This document shows, one piece after another, positions 5,855 to 11,395 of a DNA stretch of 11,395 nt. The DNA comes from JBFLVN01 sp040758475 (lineage in GTDB: Bacteria; JAGRBM01). The notes under the pieces were generated by a model, which ran no database searches, had not been told where the DNA came from, and worked only from the letters and a program-made list of their open reading frames with translations. Numbering within the stretch: position 1 is the stretch's first letter; the number at the start of each line of letters is the position of its first letter. A program made the position numbers and the translations under genes. The stretch is from the NCBI GenBank assembly GCA_040758475.1, contig JBFLVN010000119.1, positions 1 through 11,395 of the forward strand, in the 5' to 3' direction.

Positions 5855-7279
5855 TCACCCCACGCCCCCTTCGTCGGCCACTTCGACGGGCACGTCTCTA
5901 CTCGCATAATCCTCGAAGCGCGTGAACTGGCGGCGGAAGGTAAGGGGGATCTTGTCCGTGGGGCCGTTCCGGTTCTTGGCGATGATCAGGTCCGCGAGGC
6001 CTTCGAGGGCGGGGTCGTTCTTGTTGTAGTAGGACTCCCGGTGGATGAACGAAACCACGTCGGCGTCCTGCTCGATGGCGCCCGATTCGCGAAGGTCGGC
6101 CAGCACCGGGGTCTTGTCGGTCCGGTGTTCCAAAGAGCGGTTTAGCTGCGAGAGGGCGAGGACTGGCCAGCCCACTTCCTTGGCAAGCGCCTTGAGCGAC
6201 CTAGAGATTTCGGAGACTTCCTGCACCCGGTTTTCCTGGCTGCGCACGCCCTGGCCCTGCATGAGCTGGAGGTAGTCCACCACGATGAGGCCCTTTTCCT
6301 CCTTGTGCTGGCGCTTGATGCGCCGCACCTTCGCCTTGAGCTCCAAGGGCGTCAGCACCGGCGTATCGTCGATGTAGAGGGGGCTCTCCGAGAGGGCCGC
6401 CGCCGCGTCGATCAAGTCCTTCATCTTTTCATCCGGCAGCAATCTTTGGCGAAGCAGCGTCCAGTTCACTTCGGCCTTCGAGAAGAGGAGGCGCATGACG
6501 AGCTGCTCCCGGCTCATTTCCAAGGAGAAGATCGCCACGGGCATTTTGTACCGGAGGGCCACGTTGCTTGCCATGTTGAGGGCGAGCGCCGTTTTACCCA
6601 TCGAAGGCCGGGCCGCGAGGATGATCAAATCCGTGTCCTGGAACCCCCCCAGGAGCCTGTCCAAATCCGTAAATCCCGTGGGGACGCCCGTGATCTCGGC
6701 CCCCGAATCGTGGATGCGCTCGATGTGCTTGAAGGTCTCGCGCATGGCGTCCTTGATGGGACGGAGCGCGTCTTTGAGGCGGTATTCGCCAATATCCAGG
6801 ATGGCCGCTTCGGCGCGGTCCAAAAGCTCCCCCACGCTCGTCCCCGCCTCGTAGCCCGAGGCGGCGATGTGGGTGGAAACGGAGATCATGGCCCGCAGGA
6901 GCGATTTCTCCTGGACGATCTCGCCGTAGTACTTGATGTTGGCCGAGGTGGGGACGCGGCCGGCCAAATAAGCCAGGAACGTCTGCCCCCCCACGGCTTC
7001 GAGTTCTTCGCGGGCCTTGAGCTCCGCCCCCAGGGTGACGAGATCGACGGGCTCGTTCTTCTCGGCCAGGTCGCGCATGGCCGCGAACACCCGCCGGTGT
7101 TTTTCCCGGTAGAAATCCTCCGCCCGCAGGAACGGGACTTTGTCCAAAGCCTCGTTGTCCAAAAGGATGCCGCCGAGGACGGACTCTTCGGCGTCCAGGT
7201 CCTGAGGGGGAAGGCGGCCCGGATCGGTGAGCTGGGAGCCTCCCGGCGCGATCGCGGTGGGTGCAAGTTCGGCGGTCAT
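5855..7279 (-). CDS. dnaB: Replicative DNA helicase DnaB
   Basis: A 474-aa RecA-fold hexameric 5'-3' helicase that unwinds DNA ahead of the replisome. The N-terminal DnaB domain (about 24-125) begins PPQDLDAEESVLGGILLDNEAL. A linker with LKDALRPIKDAM follows, then the C-terminal ATPase: Walker A ARPSMGKT (223-230, Lys229), FSLEMS with catalytic Glu254, Walker B LIVVDYLQLM (331-340, Asp335), LSQLNR (Gln378) and KNRNGP with the arginine finger Arg437. All key residues are present, length is normal, and there is no intein. ATG 7279 is preferred: GGGGA lies about 10 nt upstream and the family begins nearby. A GTG at 7333 would add 18 non-conserved residues. The gene stands alone, without the usual rplI/rpsR/ssb neighbours, and has an unusually long repeat-rich region upstream. 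Confidence 0.97.
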   Translation of the reverse strand: MTAELAPTAIAPGGSQLTDPGRLPPQDLDAEESVLGGILLDNEALDKVPFLRAEDFYREKHRRVFAAMRDLAEKNEPVDLVTLGAELKAREELEAVGGQTFLAYLAGRVPTSANIKYYGEIVQEKSLLRAMISVSTHIAASGYEAGTSVGELLDRAEAAILDIGEYRLKDALRPIKDAMRETFKHIERIHDSGAEITGVPTGFTDLDRLLGGFQDTDLIILAARPSMGKTALALNMASNVALRYKMPVAIFSLEMSREQLVMRLLFSKAEVNWTLLRQRLLPDEKMKDLIDAAAALSESPLYIDDTPVLTPLELKAKVRRIKRQHKEEKGLIVVDYLQLMQGQGVRSQENRVQEVSEISRSLKALAKEVGWPVLALSQLNRSLEHRTDKTPVLADLRESGAIEQDADVVSFIHRESYYNKNDPALEGLADLIIAKNRNGPTDKIPLTFRRQFTRFEDYASRDVPVEVADEGGVG

Positions 7280-7421
7280 GTTTTTTCGTTCCCCGGTAAA
7301 CGGCAGGAAGGGGGATTTTCTAACCGAGTCCACCCACCGGCGGAAGATGACAACGTGGCTATGAATTTCCGCCGTACCAGGCGCCCCGGCAAAGTCTGTT
7401 TTTGACTTTGAAGCGGCGCGT

Positions 7422-7458
7422 CGTGGACAACTTTTTTTTCATCCACAGGTTTTCCACT
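7422..7458. promoter_or_regulatory. Cluster of DnaA-box-like 9-mers upstream of dnaB
   Basis: Three near matches to TTATCCACA occur in 37 bp: TCATCCACA (7439-7447, one mismatch), TTTTCCACT (7450-7458, two mismatches) and, on the minus strand, TTGTCCACG (7422-7430, two mismatches). They flank a T8 tract. They could be DnaA-binding sites regulating dnaB or part of an origin-like element. Short degenerate boxes occur by chance, so this is tentative. Confidence 0.3.
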
Positions 7459-7615
7459 CCCCGGCCACAGGCTGCCCTCAACCCGATTCAAGAATGCCAA
7501 AGGGGTGTGACAGGGGACGGCACACTCCGGAACCCCTTTAAACCTCTCCAAACCGCCGAAAGGATGAAGGGTGCCAAGAGTGCCAAGTGTTTTTTTTGGG
7601 GGGGGGATTCCTCTG

Positions 7616-7742
7616 ATGCCCTTCCCCCGCCGGGGGAAGGTGGCGCGAAGCGCCGGAAGAGGGGTGAAACGGCCCTCTCCCGGGTCTTTGGACTGGGCGC
7701 TTCGCGCCCTGGTGGGGCCACCCTCTCCCAGGGGGAGAGGGG
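7616..7742. repeat. GC-rich palindromic intergenic element, copy 1
   Basis: A 127-bp multi-hairpin element. Its first 52 bases (7616-7667) match copy 2 at 50 of 52 positions. Parts in order: CCTTCCCCC/GGGGGAAGG hairpin, GGCGC-GAA-GCGCC hairpin, GAGGGG, then GGGCGC-TTC-GCGCCC and CCCTCTCCC/GGGGAGAGGG hairpins. It has no transposase, and it resembles MITE- or REP-type intergenic repeats. Confidence 0.75.
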
Positions 7743-8056
7743 CAGGAAGAGGGGGCCACCCGGCGAAGGCATCAAGGTGATCAAGGCGATCATCATCTTT
7801 TTCACGCCTCCCAACATGGCCAACTCTTCTCCTTGACCACCTTCCCTGGCCCACCCGTCAAGCTCGTAAAACCCCCTGAAACCACCCAGCCGATCAAGGT
7901 GGCCAACGTGGCCAAGCTTTTTTTCGGGGCCATCTTCCTGCGGCAAGGTGATCATCATTTTTTGTACATCGTCCCAATTCGTCCGAGGGCGTCCAATCCG
8001 TCCGCGCCCCGGGGAAGATGATCAAGATGATCATGTGTTTTTGAACCCCTTCCACC

Positions 8057-8173
8057 ATGCCCTTCCCCCACTGGGGGAAGGTGGCGCGAAGCGCCGGAAG
8101 AGGGGTGAGCCACTTGCTGCGATGCCAGCCCTCTCCCGCTCCTTCGGAGCACCCTCCCCCAGAGGGGGAGGGG
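8057..8173. repeat. GC-rich palindromic intergenic element, copy 2
   Basis: A 117-bp element in the same orientation as copy 1, about 440 bp away. The left block (8057-8108) is nearly identical to copy 1. The right half keeps the CCCTC...GAGGGG frame but differs inside, with CTCC-TTC-GGAG replacing GGGCGC-TTC-GCGCCC, a compensated stem change. It lies between 9-nt repeat elements. Confidence 0.75.
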
Positions 8174-8352
8174 TAACAAGAGGCGGAAGGTGATCATCAT
8201 TTCTTTGGAGATCTGGGGTATCTGGGTCATCAGAGTATTTCCATGAACGCTTTTTCATCCAGGCGCACTTCGCCAGTTGCATTCTAGCACATTTTAGAGG
8301 GGGCGGCGAGGGGCGCCTCTCGTAAAACATGCTTAAACGCCCAGAGACGTGG

Positions 8353-8383
8353 TTATACGTTTTCTTGTTCGGAATCCGGACAA
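8353..8383 (+). promoter_or_regulatory. Possible promoter and operator of the ART-like gene pair
   Basis: A -10-like TTATAC (8353-8358) has only a weak upstream -35 (CTTAAA or TTAAAC at short spacing). Directly downstream, TTGTTCGG-AAT-CCGGACAA (8365-8383) is an inverted repeat with one G-T mismatch in 8 bp. Its position at the expected transcription start suits an autoregulatory operator. Binding partner unknown. Confidence 0.35.
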
Positions 8384-8456
8384 AACGGCGTGATCGCGCG
8401 TTCGCGTCAACTATCGGTTTAACCATCCCATTGGCCGCCTATTCCACCCCTGAACG

Positions 8457-9041
8457 ATGGGAGGCAGTCCCCAAGTGCAGGGATTTCCCCGAATTGCCGT
8501 TGGCTATCACGGGTGCAGCCGCCCCTTGGCGGCCAGGATTCTTTCGGGGCGGCTCTCTGTTAACCGTTGGCCCGAAAGCCAGAACGCGTACGATTGGCTT
8601 GGGCGGGGGATTTATTTCTGGGAGCATGCCCCCGTGCGCGCTTGGGAGTGGGCACGGCAAAAGCACGGGCGGGAGGCCGCCGTCGTGGGGGCCGTGATCG
8701 CCCTGGGGGATTGCTTCGACTTGACGGATACCTGGTTCACGACCCTCCTCAGCGAAGCGCATCAGGAACTGACTGAGAGCTTTCGCAAGCGGGGGAAGTC
8801 CTTGCCGCGCAACGGTGGTAAAACACCCCTGGAAGAGCGGAGGGAACTCGATTGCCTCGTCGTCAACTATTGCATCGAGGACCTGGCTCGCGGGCGCCAT
8901 CTGAAATACGACACGGTGCGCTCTCCCTTCTGGGAGGGCCCACGGGTTTTCCCGGGCTCCATGTTTCACCGGGAATCCCACATCCAGATCGCCGTCCGGA
9001 ACGCCGATTGTATAAAGGGGGTTTTCCGTCCAAACTTCTAG
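8457..9041 (+). CDS. ADP-ribosyltransferase-like protein (possible toxin)
   Basis: A protein of about 194 aa with no assigned name. Residues 15-68 carry the pattern VGYHGCSRPLAARIL...YDWLGRGIYFWE...AWEWA, which recalls the first two motifs of PARP/diphtheria-type ADP-ribosyltransferases (His18 in YHG, Tyr53 in GIYF). Glu173 in FHRESHIQIAVRN near the C-terminus is a candidate catalytic Glu, completing an H-Y-E triad. The centre has GAVIALGDCFDL (78-89) and a helical, charged stretch (97-142). No signal peptide or membrane segment is seen, so it is cytoplasmic. ATG 8457 lacks a Shine-Dalgarno; GTG 8475, with GGGAGG 10 nt upstream, may be the real start. A 63-aa charged protein follows after 2 nt, as in toxin-antitoxin pairs. 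The ART call is motif-based inference; the gene itself is secure. Confidence 0.72.
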   Translation: MGGSPQVQGFPRIAVGYHGCSRPLAARILSGRLSVNRWPESQNAYDWLGRGIYFWEHAPVRAWEWARQKHGREAAVVGAVIALGDCFDLTDTWFTTLLSEAHQELTESFRKRGKSLPRNGGKTPLEERRELDCLVVNYCIEDLARGRHLKYDTVRSPFWEGPRVFPGSMFHRESHIQIAVRNADCIKGVFRPNF

Positions 9042-9043
9042 CC

Positions 9044-9235
9044 ATGGACTTCCTCGACCCACGCGAACAGCGGCTTAGGGAACGGACCCGCGCCGCCATG
9101 GACGAAATGAAGAAGGAAACCCCCGAACAGCGGTGGCAGTTCCTTCTCGACATCGGCCTCATCGACGAGGAAGGCCGCGTCCAGACTCGCCCGCCCCGCC
9201 AGCGCCGTAAACCCGCCCGGCGGAGGAGGGGATAG
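9044..9235 (+). CDS. Small charged protein, putative partner (antitoxin?) of the ART-like protein
   Basis: A 63-aa protein whose ATG lies 2 nt after the stop of the ART-like gene. There is no well-placed Shine-Dalgarno of its own (the nearest AAGGGGG is about 20 nt away), so translation is probably coupled. Residues 4-40 are helical and highly charged (DPREQRLRERTRAAMDEMKKETPEQRWQFLLDIGLIDEEGR). The last 15 residues are an Arg/Pro-rich tail, likely disordered and nucleic-acid binding. I do not recognise a named family. Small size, coupling and a basic tail would suit an antitoxin or specificity partner that neutralises the upstream protein and perhaps binds the promoter palindrome. That is inference from layout. 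Confidence 0.65.
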   Translation: MDFLDPREQRLRERTRAAMDEMKKETPEQRWQFLLDIGLIDEEGRVQTRPPRQRRKPARRRRG

Positions 9236-9619
9236 GGCCCGGCACCGCCTAAAGCCCCCCTCCCTGCCGAACCCGGCGACGGCGCGGCCAAGTAGTTCCC
9301 CTCATCCCTCGATTTTCTCCATCCGTGGTCCTTCATAATTCTCCACCGTTTCCGGGCCTATCCGTGCGCATTCGCGCCCGCCCGTCCCCCGAAATTGAGC
9401 GCCGCTCACCCAAAATGATCAAAATGGGACGGTCATCGTCCCAAAATCGGTGGGGGAGGGACCCGGTATGCGGAATCCCATTGACCCGTCCGGCAAGCGG
9501 GGGTAGAAGCGAATTATCGCCGAATTAACACGGATGAAATATGGCGAGATTTAGTTCTGTGCGGCGTACTGAATTTTCTTTTTTGATGAGACGTAATAAT
9601 TGACGGTTAGGGGGAGGCC
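9236..9619. other. Gap holding the composition boundary between GC-rich and AT-rich DNA
   Basis: No convincing gene. The first 270 bases are GC-rich like the rest of the window; from about 9515 the sequence becomes AT-rich and stays so to the right end. The gap also holds AAAATGATC/AAAATGGGA 9-nt units (9412-9429), a hairpin (9425-9443) and a 20-codon open frame (9541-9603) of doubtful meaning. No tRNA or obvious attachment-site duplication is visible. Confidence 0.6.
9425..9443 (-). terminator. Perfect hairpin, terminator-like on the minus strand
   Basis: Seven-bp arms TGGGACG/CGTCCCA with a 5-nt loop. On the minus strand the hairpin is followed by TTTTGATCATTTTG, on the plus strand by AAAATCGG. 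No minus-strand gene ends nearby, so it may be another member of the intergenic repeat family rather than a working terminator. Confidence 0.35.
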
Positions 9620-10630
9620 ATGAAGAATAAATTATGCATTCGAGTTGAAAAATATGATTCAAAGATAGTTGAATCAAAACATATTTTCACAGCAATTATT
9701 GCATTAGCGATTGTTTCGTTTTCCGGGTGCCTTGGATTGAGGTTTCAGGATAGAGACCAATCGTTGAACATTACTGTCCCGGATACAATTAAAAAACGAT
9801 TTGTATACCCTGATCCTGGCGTTTACGCAGAAGATCCAACAAAAATTGCTGGATTGATACTGGTAACTCGAGTGGGGAATGGAGGGGTATGCGCCGCCGG
9901 TGGAAATGACATGAGGTCATTTGATGATTCTAATAAAGTTGTATCAACGAAATCATTCATTAAACCTGGAGCCAGGGTATTATTGAAACAGTCAAAAGTT
10001 CCTTTGGAATTTAGCCGCAAATCTAAGGTTTCCGGGGATATAAAACTATCTTATTTGACTGCGGCAATGACTTTCCAAGAAAACCAAGTTTTTGATATTA
10101 GTATTACTAATAGTTCGTATTTTTTATTAGATAGAAAATCAGATGTATTATGGAAAGAGGTGGAGGCGTTCGCTAATAAGTTCAAGACAGACAATAGTAT
10201 TTGTGCGCTATGGTTTGTTGAAGGTGCTTACCTTCAAACATTAATATATCAAGCTTACAAAGCGGTATCGTGTTCCGGCGAAGCCGTCGGTGGTGCATTT
10301 GGTGCAGAAGGGGCCTGTTATATAGAAGACGGGCTCAAGCAGGCGAAAAATCTTTTTGTCTTAACTGTCCAACCAATTCTTTTAAGATATGGTAATGACA
10401 TGGCTAATACGTTTCAGACAAAGGAAGTGACACATATGGTTGGGCTGAAGGCGGACAGATACCCTTGTCCCGATCCTGATTCGATTACTCCTGAATGCTT
10501 GGGTTACCGGATGTCGGTGGATTATGAAGTGATCTTTCCCGAGGATAAACTAAATGTGTATTTTGAGGGTAGGTACCCTATACGCGCTTCAAGCGAGCTG
10601 GCAAAAAAAGTTATGCTCGATGCACAATGA
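9620..10630 (+). CDS. Hypothetical lipoprotein
   Basis: A 336-aa protein of no family I recognise, encoded in AT-rich DNA. It starts at ATG 9620 with GGGGGAGG only 2 nt upstream, unusually close. A polar N-terminus of about 20 residues precedes a hydrophobic stretch (22-34) and FSGC, giving a probable lipidation site at Cys37; Phe at -3 makes the lipobox weak. The mature part looks globular and mixed alpha/beta, with several cysteines (CAAGG, YPCPDPDSITPEC) that could form periplasmic disulphides, and SICALWFVEGAYLQTLIYQAYKAV as a central helix. No enzyme motif is seen. Codon use (many AAT, ATT, GAT, AAA) differs from the GC-rich genes to the left, consistent with horizontal acquisition. It converges on the SIR2-like gene. 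Confidence 0.72.
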   Translation: MKNKLCIRVEKYDSKIVESKHIFTAIIALAIVSFSGCLGLRFQDRDQSLNITVPDTIKKRFVYPDPGVYAEDPTKIAGLILVTRVGNGGVCAAGGNDMRSFDDSNKVVSTKSFIKPGARVLLKQSKVPLEFSRKSKVSGDIKLSYLTAAMTFQENQVFDISITNSSYFLLDRKSDVLWKEVEAFANKFKTDNSICALWFVEGAYLQTLIYQAYKAVSCSGEAVGGAFGAEGACYIEDGLKQAKNLFVLTVQPILLRYGNDMANTFQTKEVTHMVGLKADRYPCPDPDSITPECLGYRMSVDYEVIFPEDKLNVYFEGRYPIRASSELAKKVMLDAQ

Positions 10631-10660
10631 CGGGGGATTGTATGTGCGGCCGAGATCGAA

Positions 10661-11395
10661 TCAACCTGGTGATTCCCTGGTTTTTAGGTAGCCTTCAAGT
10701 TGCTCAGTAACCCACTTTTCTAAACCCTCATTAAATATGTTCTCATCCGAAAGACCAAAGAAGCGAAGGTAGCGCTCGGTAATAGGTCCTCCCAAATTTT
10801 CTTTAATGATAACATTTATCTTTGGCGGCCATTCCTTTCCTGCTAACTGAGCAGACTTAAGAAGGTGGCGAAATTCGTAGTCGGCTTCCGGCATTGAGTA
10901 GCCAACAAAAAGCCAAAGCCTAGCATCCTGAAGTGCGAGACTCGCTTGATCCCAAAGTGCTTGGAATTGGGGGATTGCGAAGAATTTACGGTAACTAAAT
11001 GTTGCTAAACGGCCGCCGAGTTTACCGCCACAATAGCCACACCTGCGCTCTGTTGAATGATCCTTTTCTAATTCTGTACGACCAAGGTCAACGATATTTC
11101 CTAGTATTGGTTTGAATAAAGAGAAATCTATTGTTTCTAGATAGGCATTATGCAGAAGCGCTCCTTTCCCATCCTCTGAAAAGAAAAGTCTTCGACAATT
11201 ATCGCAATAGAACCAATTTGCAGAACCATGCAATTTAATAAGATGAATTGAATTTTTGGCCCAATTTGGGTTTTCTCCAAGTGGGTGTTTCCAAATTGGA
11301 ACGGGATACATAAAAGATCGCATGCGTCGCTCGACTACTATGTCCCAATTTAGACTAATTATACTACATTCAAATCTTTCGTCCAAGTCGGTGAG
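10661..11395 (-). CDS. SIR2-like domain protein, 5'-truncated by window end
   Basis: At least 245 residues are visible; the frame stays open to the window edge (reading LTDLDERFECSIISLNWDIVVER), so the true start lies beyond. Recognisable parts in order: SLNWDIVVE (the Asn/Asp turn of SIR2-type Rossmann folds), IKLHGSANW with the catalytic-type His, and a zinc-ribbon pair (CDNC and CGYC). Then come FSYRKFFAIPQFQALWDQASLAL and LWLFVGYSMPEADYEFRHLL, typical of SIR2-like (SIR2_2-type) proteins. SIR2 domains bind NAD+. In prokaryotes this branch is often an NADase effector of abortive anti-phage systems, sometimes a deacylase. The N-terminal GAGxS NAD-binding loop is outside the window, so activity cannot be judged. 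AT-rich composition points to acquired DNA. Confidence 0.82.
   Translation of the reverse strand, partial: LTDLDERFECSIISLNWDIVVERRMRSFMYPVPIWKHPLGENPNWAKNSIHLIKLHGSANWFYCDNCRRLFFSEDGKGALLHNAYLETIDFSLFKPILGNIVDLGRTELEKDHSTERRCGYCGGKLGGRLATFSYRKFFAIPQFQALWDQASLALQDARLWLFVGYSMPEADYEFRHLLKSAQLAGKEWPPKINVIIKENLGGPITERYLRFFGLSDENIFNEGLEKWVTEQLEGYLKTRESPG

Larger units (their letters stand above)
7571..8236. repeat. Cluster of degenerate 9-nt direct repeats ending in T-tracts
   Basis: At least seven short elements are built from 2-3 nine-base units and most end in a run of T. They include GTGCCAAGA/GTGCCAAGT then T8 (7571-7597); AGGCATCAA/GGTGATCAA/GGCGATCAT then T5 (7767-7802); GTGGCCAAC/GTGGCCAAG then T7 (7899-7924); TGATCATCA then T6 (7950-7963); AGATGATCA twice, then T5 (8016-8042); TGATCATCATTTC (8191-8203); and GATCTGGGG/TATCTGGGT (8210-8227). 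CGTCC also recurs at 7970, 7980, 7990 and 7999. In three elements the units contain TGATCA or TGGCCA palindromes, so adjacent units can form a 5-bp stem with a 5-nt loop before the T-tract. An antisense series is visible around 7804-7846. No protein-like reading spans them. Confidence 0.6.
7280..8456. other. Gene-free repeat-rich region upstream of dnaB
   Basis: About 1.2 kb without a credible gene. Open frames here run through palindromic repeats and give Pro/Gly/Arg low-complexity readings in several frames. A T8-G9 homopolymer junction lies at 7590-7606. Besides the repeats and DnaA-like boxes listed separately, the right end (8329-8456) should hold the promoter for the ADP-ribosyltransferase-like gene. 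Confidence 0.75.

Noticed and set aside
5855..7279. Intein or split in DnaB
   Set aside because: The protein is of normal length and the Walker A to Walker B spacing is standard, so no insertion is present.
7402..7836. Plus-strand 144-aa frame upstream of dnaB
   Set aside because: It runs through both halves of a palindromic repeat element and homopolymer tracts; its composition is that of repeats, not protein.
7571..8236. CRISPR array
   Set aside because: The repeats are 9-nt, degenerate and irregularly spaced, with no 24-37-nt repeats, no uniform spacers and no cas genes.
8329..8697. Plus-strand frame beginning MLKRPETWLYVFLFG
   Set aside because: Most of it overlaps the ART-like gene in another frame and reads as low-complexity Gly/Pro/Arg; no Shine-Dalgarno is seen. 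The first 20 residues alone are not enough to call a gene.
9541..9603. 20-codon frame (MARFSSVRR...) ending 16 nt before the lipoprotein
   Set aside because: Too short, with no clear ribosome-binding site; a leader peptide cannot be excluded but nothing supports it.

Overview
The window looks like a high-GC Gram-negative chromosome. It carries lipoprotein signal peptides, a SPOR-domain envelope protein, a c-type cytochrome lipoprotein, replicative helicase DnaB and an AmmeMemoRadiSam protein B. Gene content does not fix the phylum; a deltaproteobacterium-like or uncultured lineage would fit. From about 9515 to the right end the DNA turns visibly AT-rich, which suggests acquired DNA.

Left part (1-2003, all +): the 3' end of a dGTPase gene, then a compact arsenic module. 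This is an ArsR repressor with a perfect operator palindrome in its promoter, and an AqpS-type aquaglyceroporin overlapping arsR by 4 bp. After the channel comes an out-of-frame relic of the C-terminus of a thioredoxin-type ArsC arsenate reductase, and then, overlapping that relic, a lipoprotein with a C-terminal CxxCH haem motif.

Middle (2004-5528): a minus-strand pair encodes a SPOR/LysM-like membrane protein and a one-TM coiled-coil protein. Divergent from it, a strong promoter drives a 38-residue protein that is 66% Lys/Arg. An AmmeMemoRadiSam protein B gene follows closely. It converges on a CDP-alcohol phosphatidyltransferase gene across a bidirectional terminator.

Replication and repeat region (5529-8456): dnaB on the minus strand, then a gene-free stretch of about 1.2 kb. 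This stretch holds DnaA-box-like 9-mers, two copies of a GC-rich multi-hairpin element (50/52 identical in the shared block), and a scatter of short elements with 9-nt periodicity. In several of these, two TGATCA or TGGCCA palindromes set 9 bp apart are followed by a T-tract.

Right part (8457-11395): a two-gene unit encodes a protein with an ADP-ribosyltransferase-like H/Y/E pattern and a 63-aa charged partner starting 2 nt after it, a plausible but unproven toxin-antitoxin-type pair. Past the composition change are an unrecognised lipoprotein (+) and, converging on it, a 5'-truncated SIR2-like protein with a zinc-ribbon insertion. That family often acts as NADase in anti-phage defence. The most promising leads are the ART-like pair, the T-tract palindrome repeats, the tiny basic protein and the arsenic-operon deletion scar.
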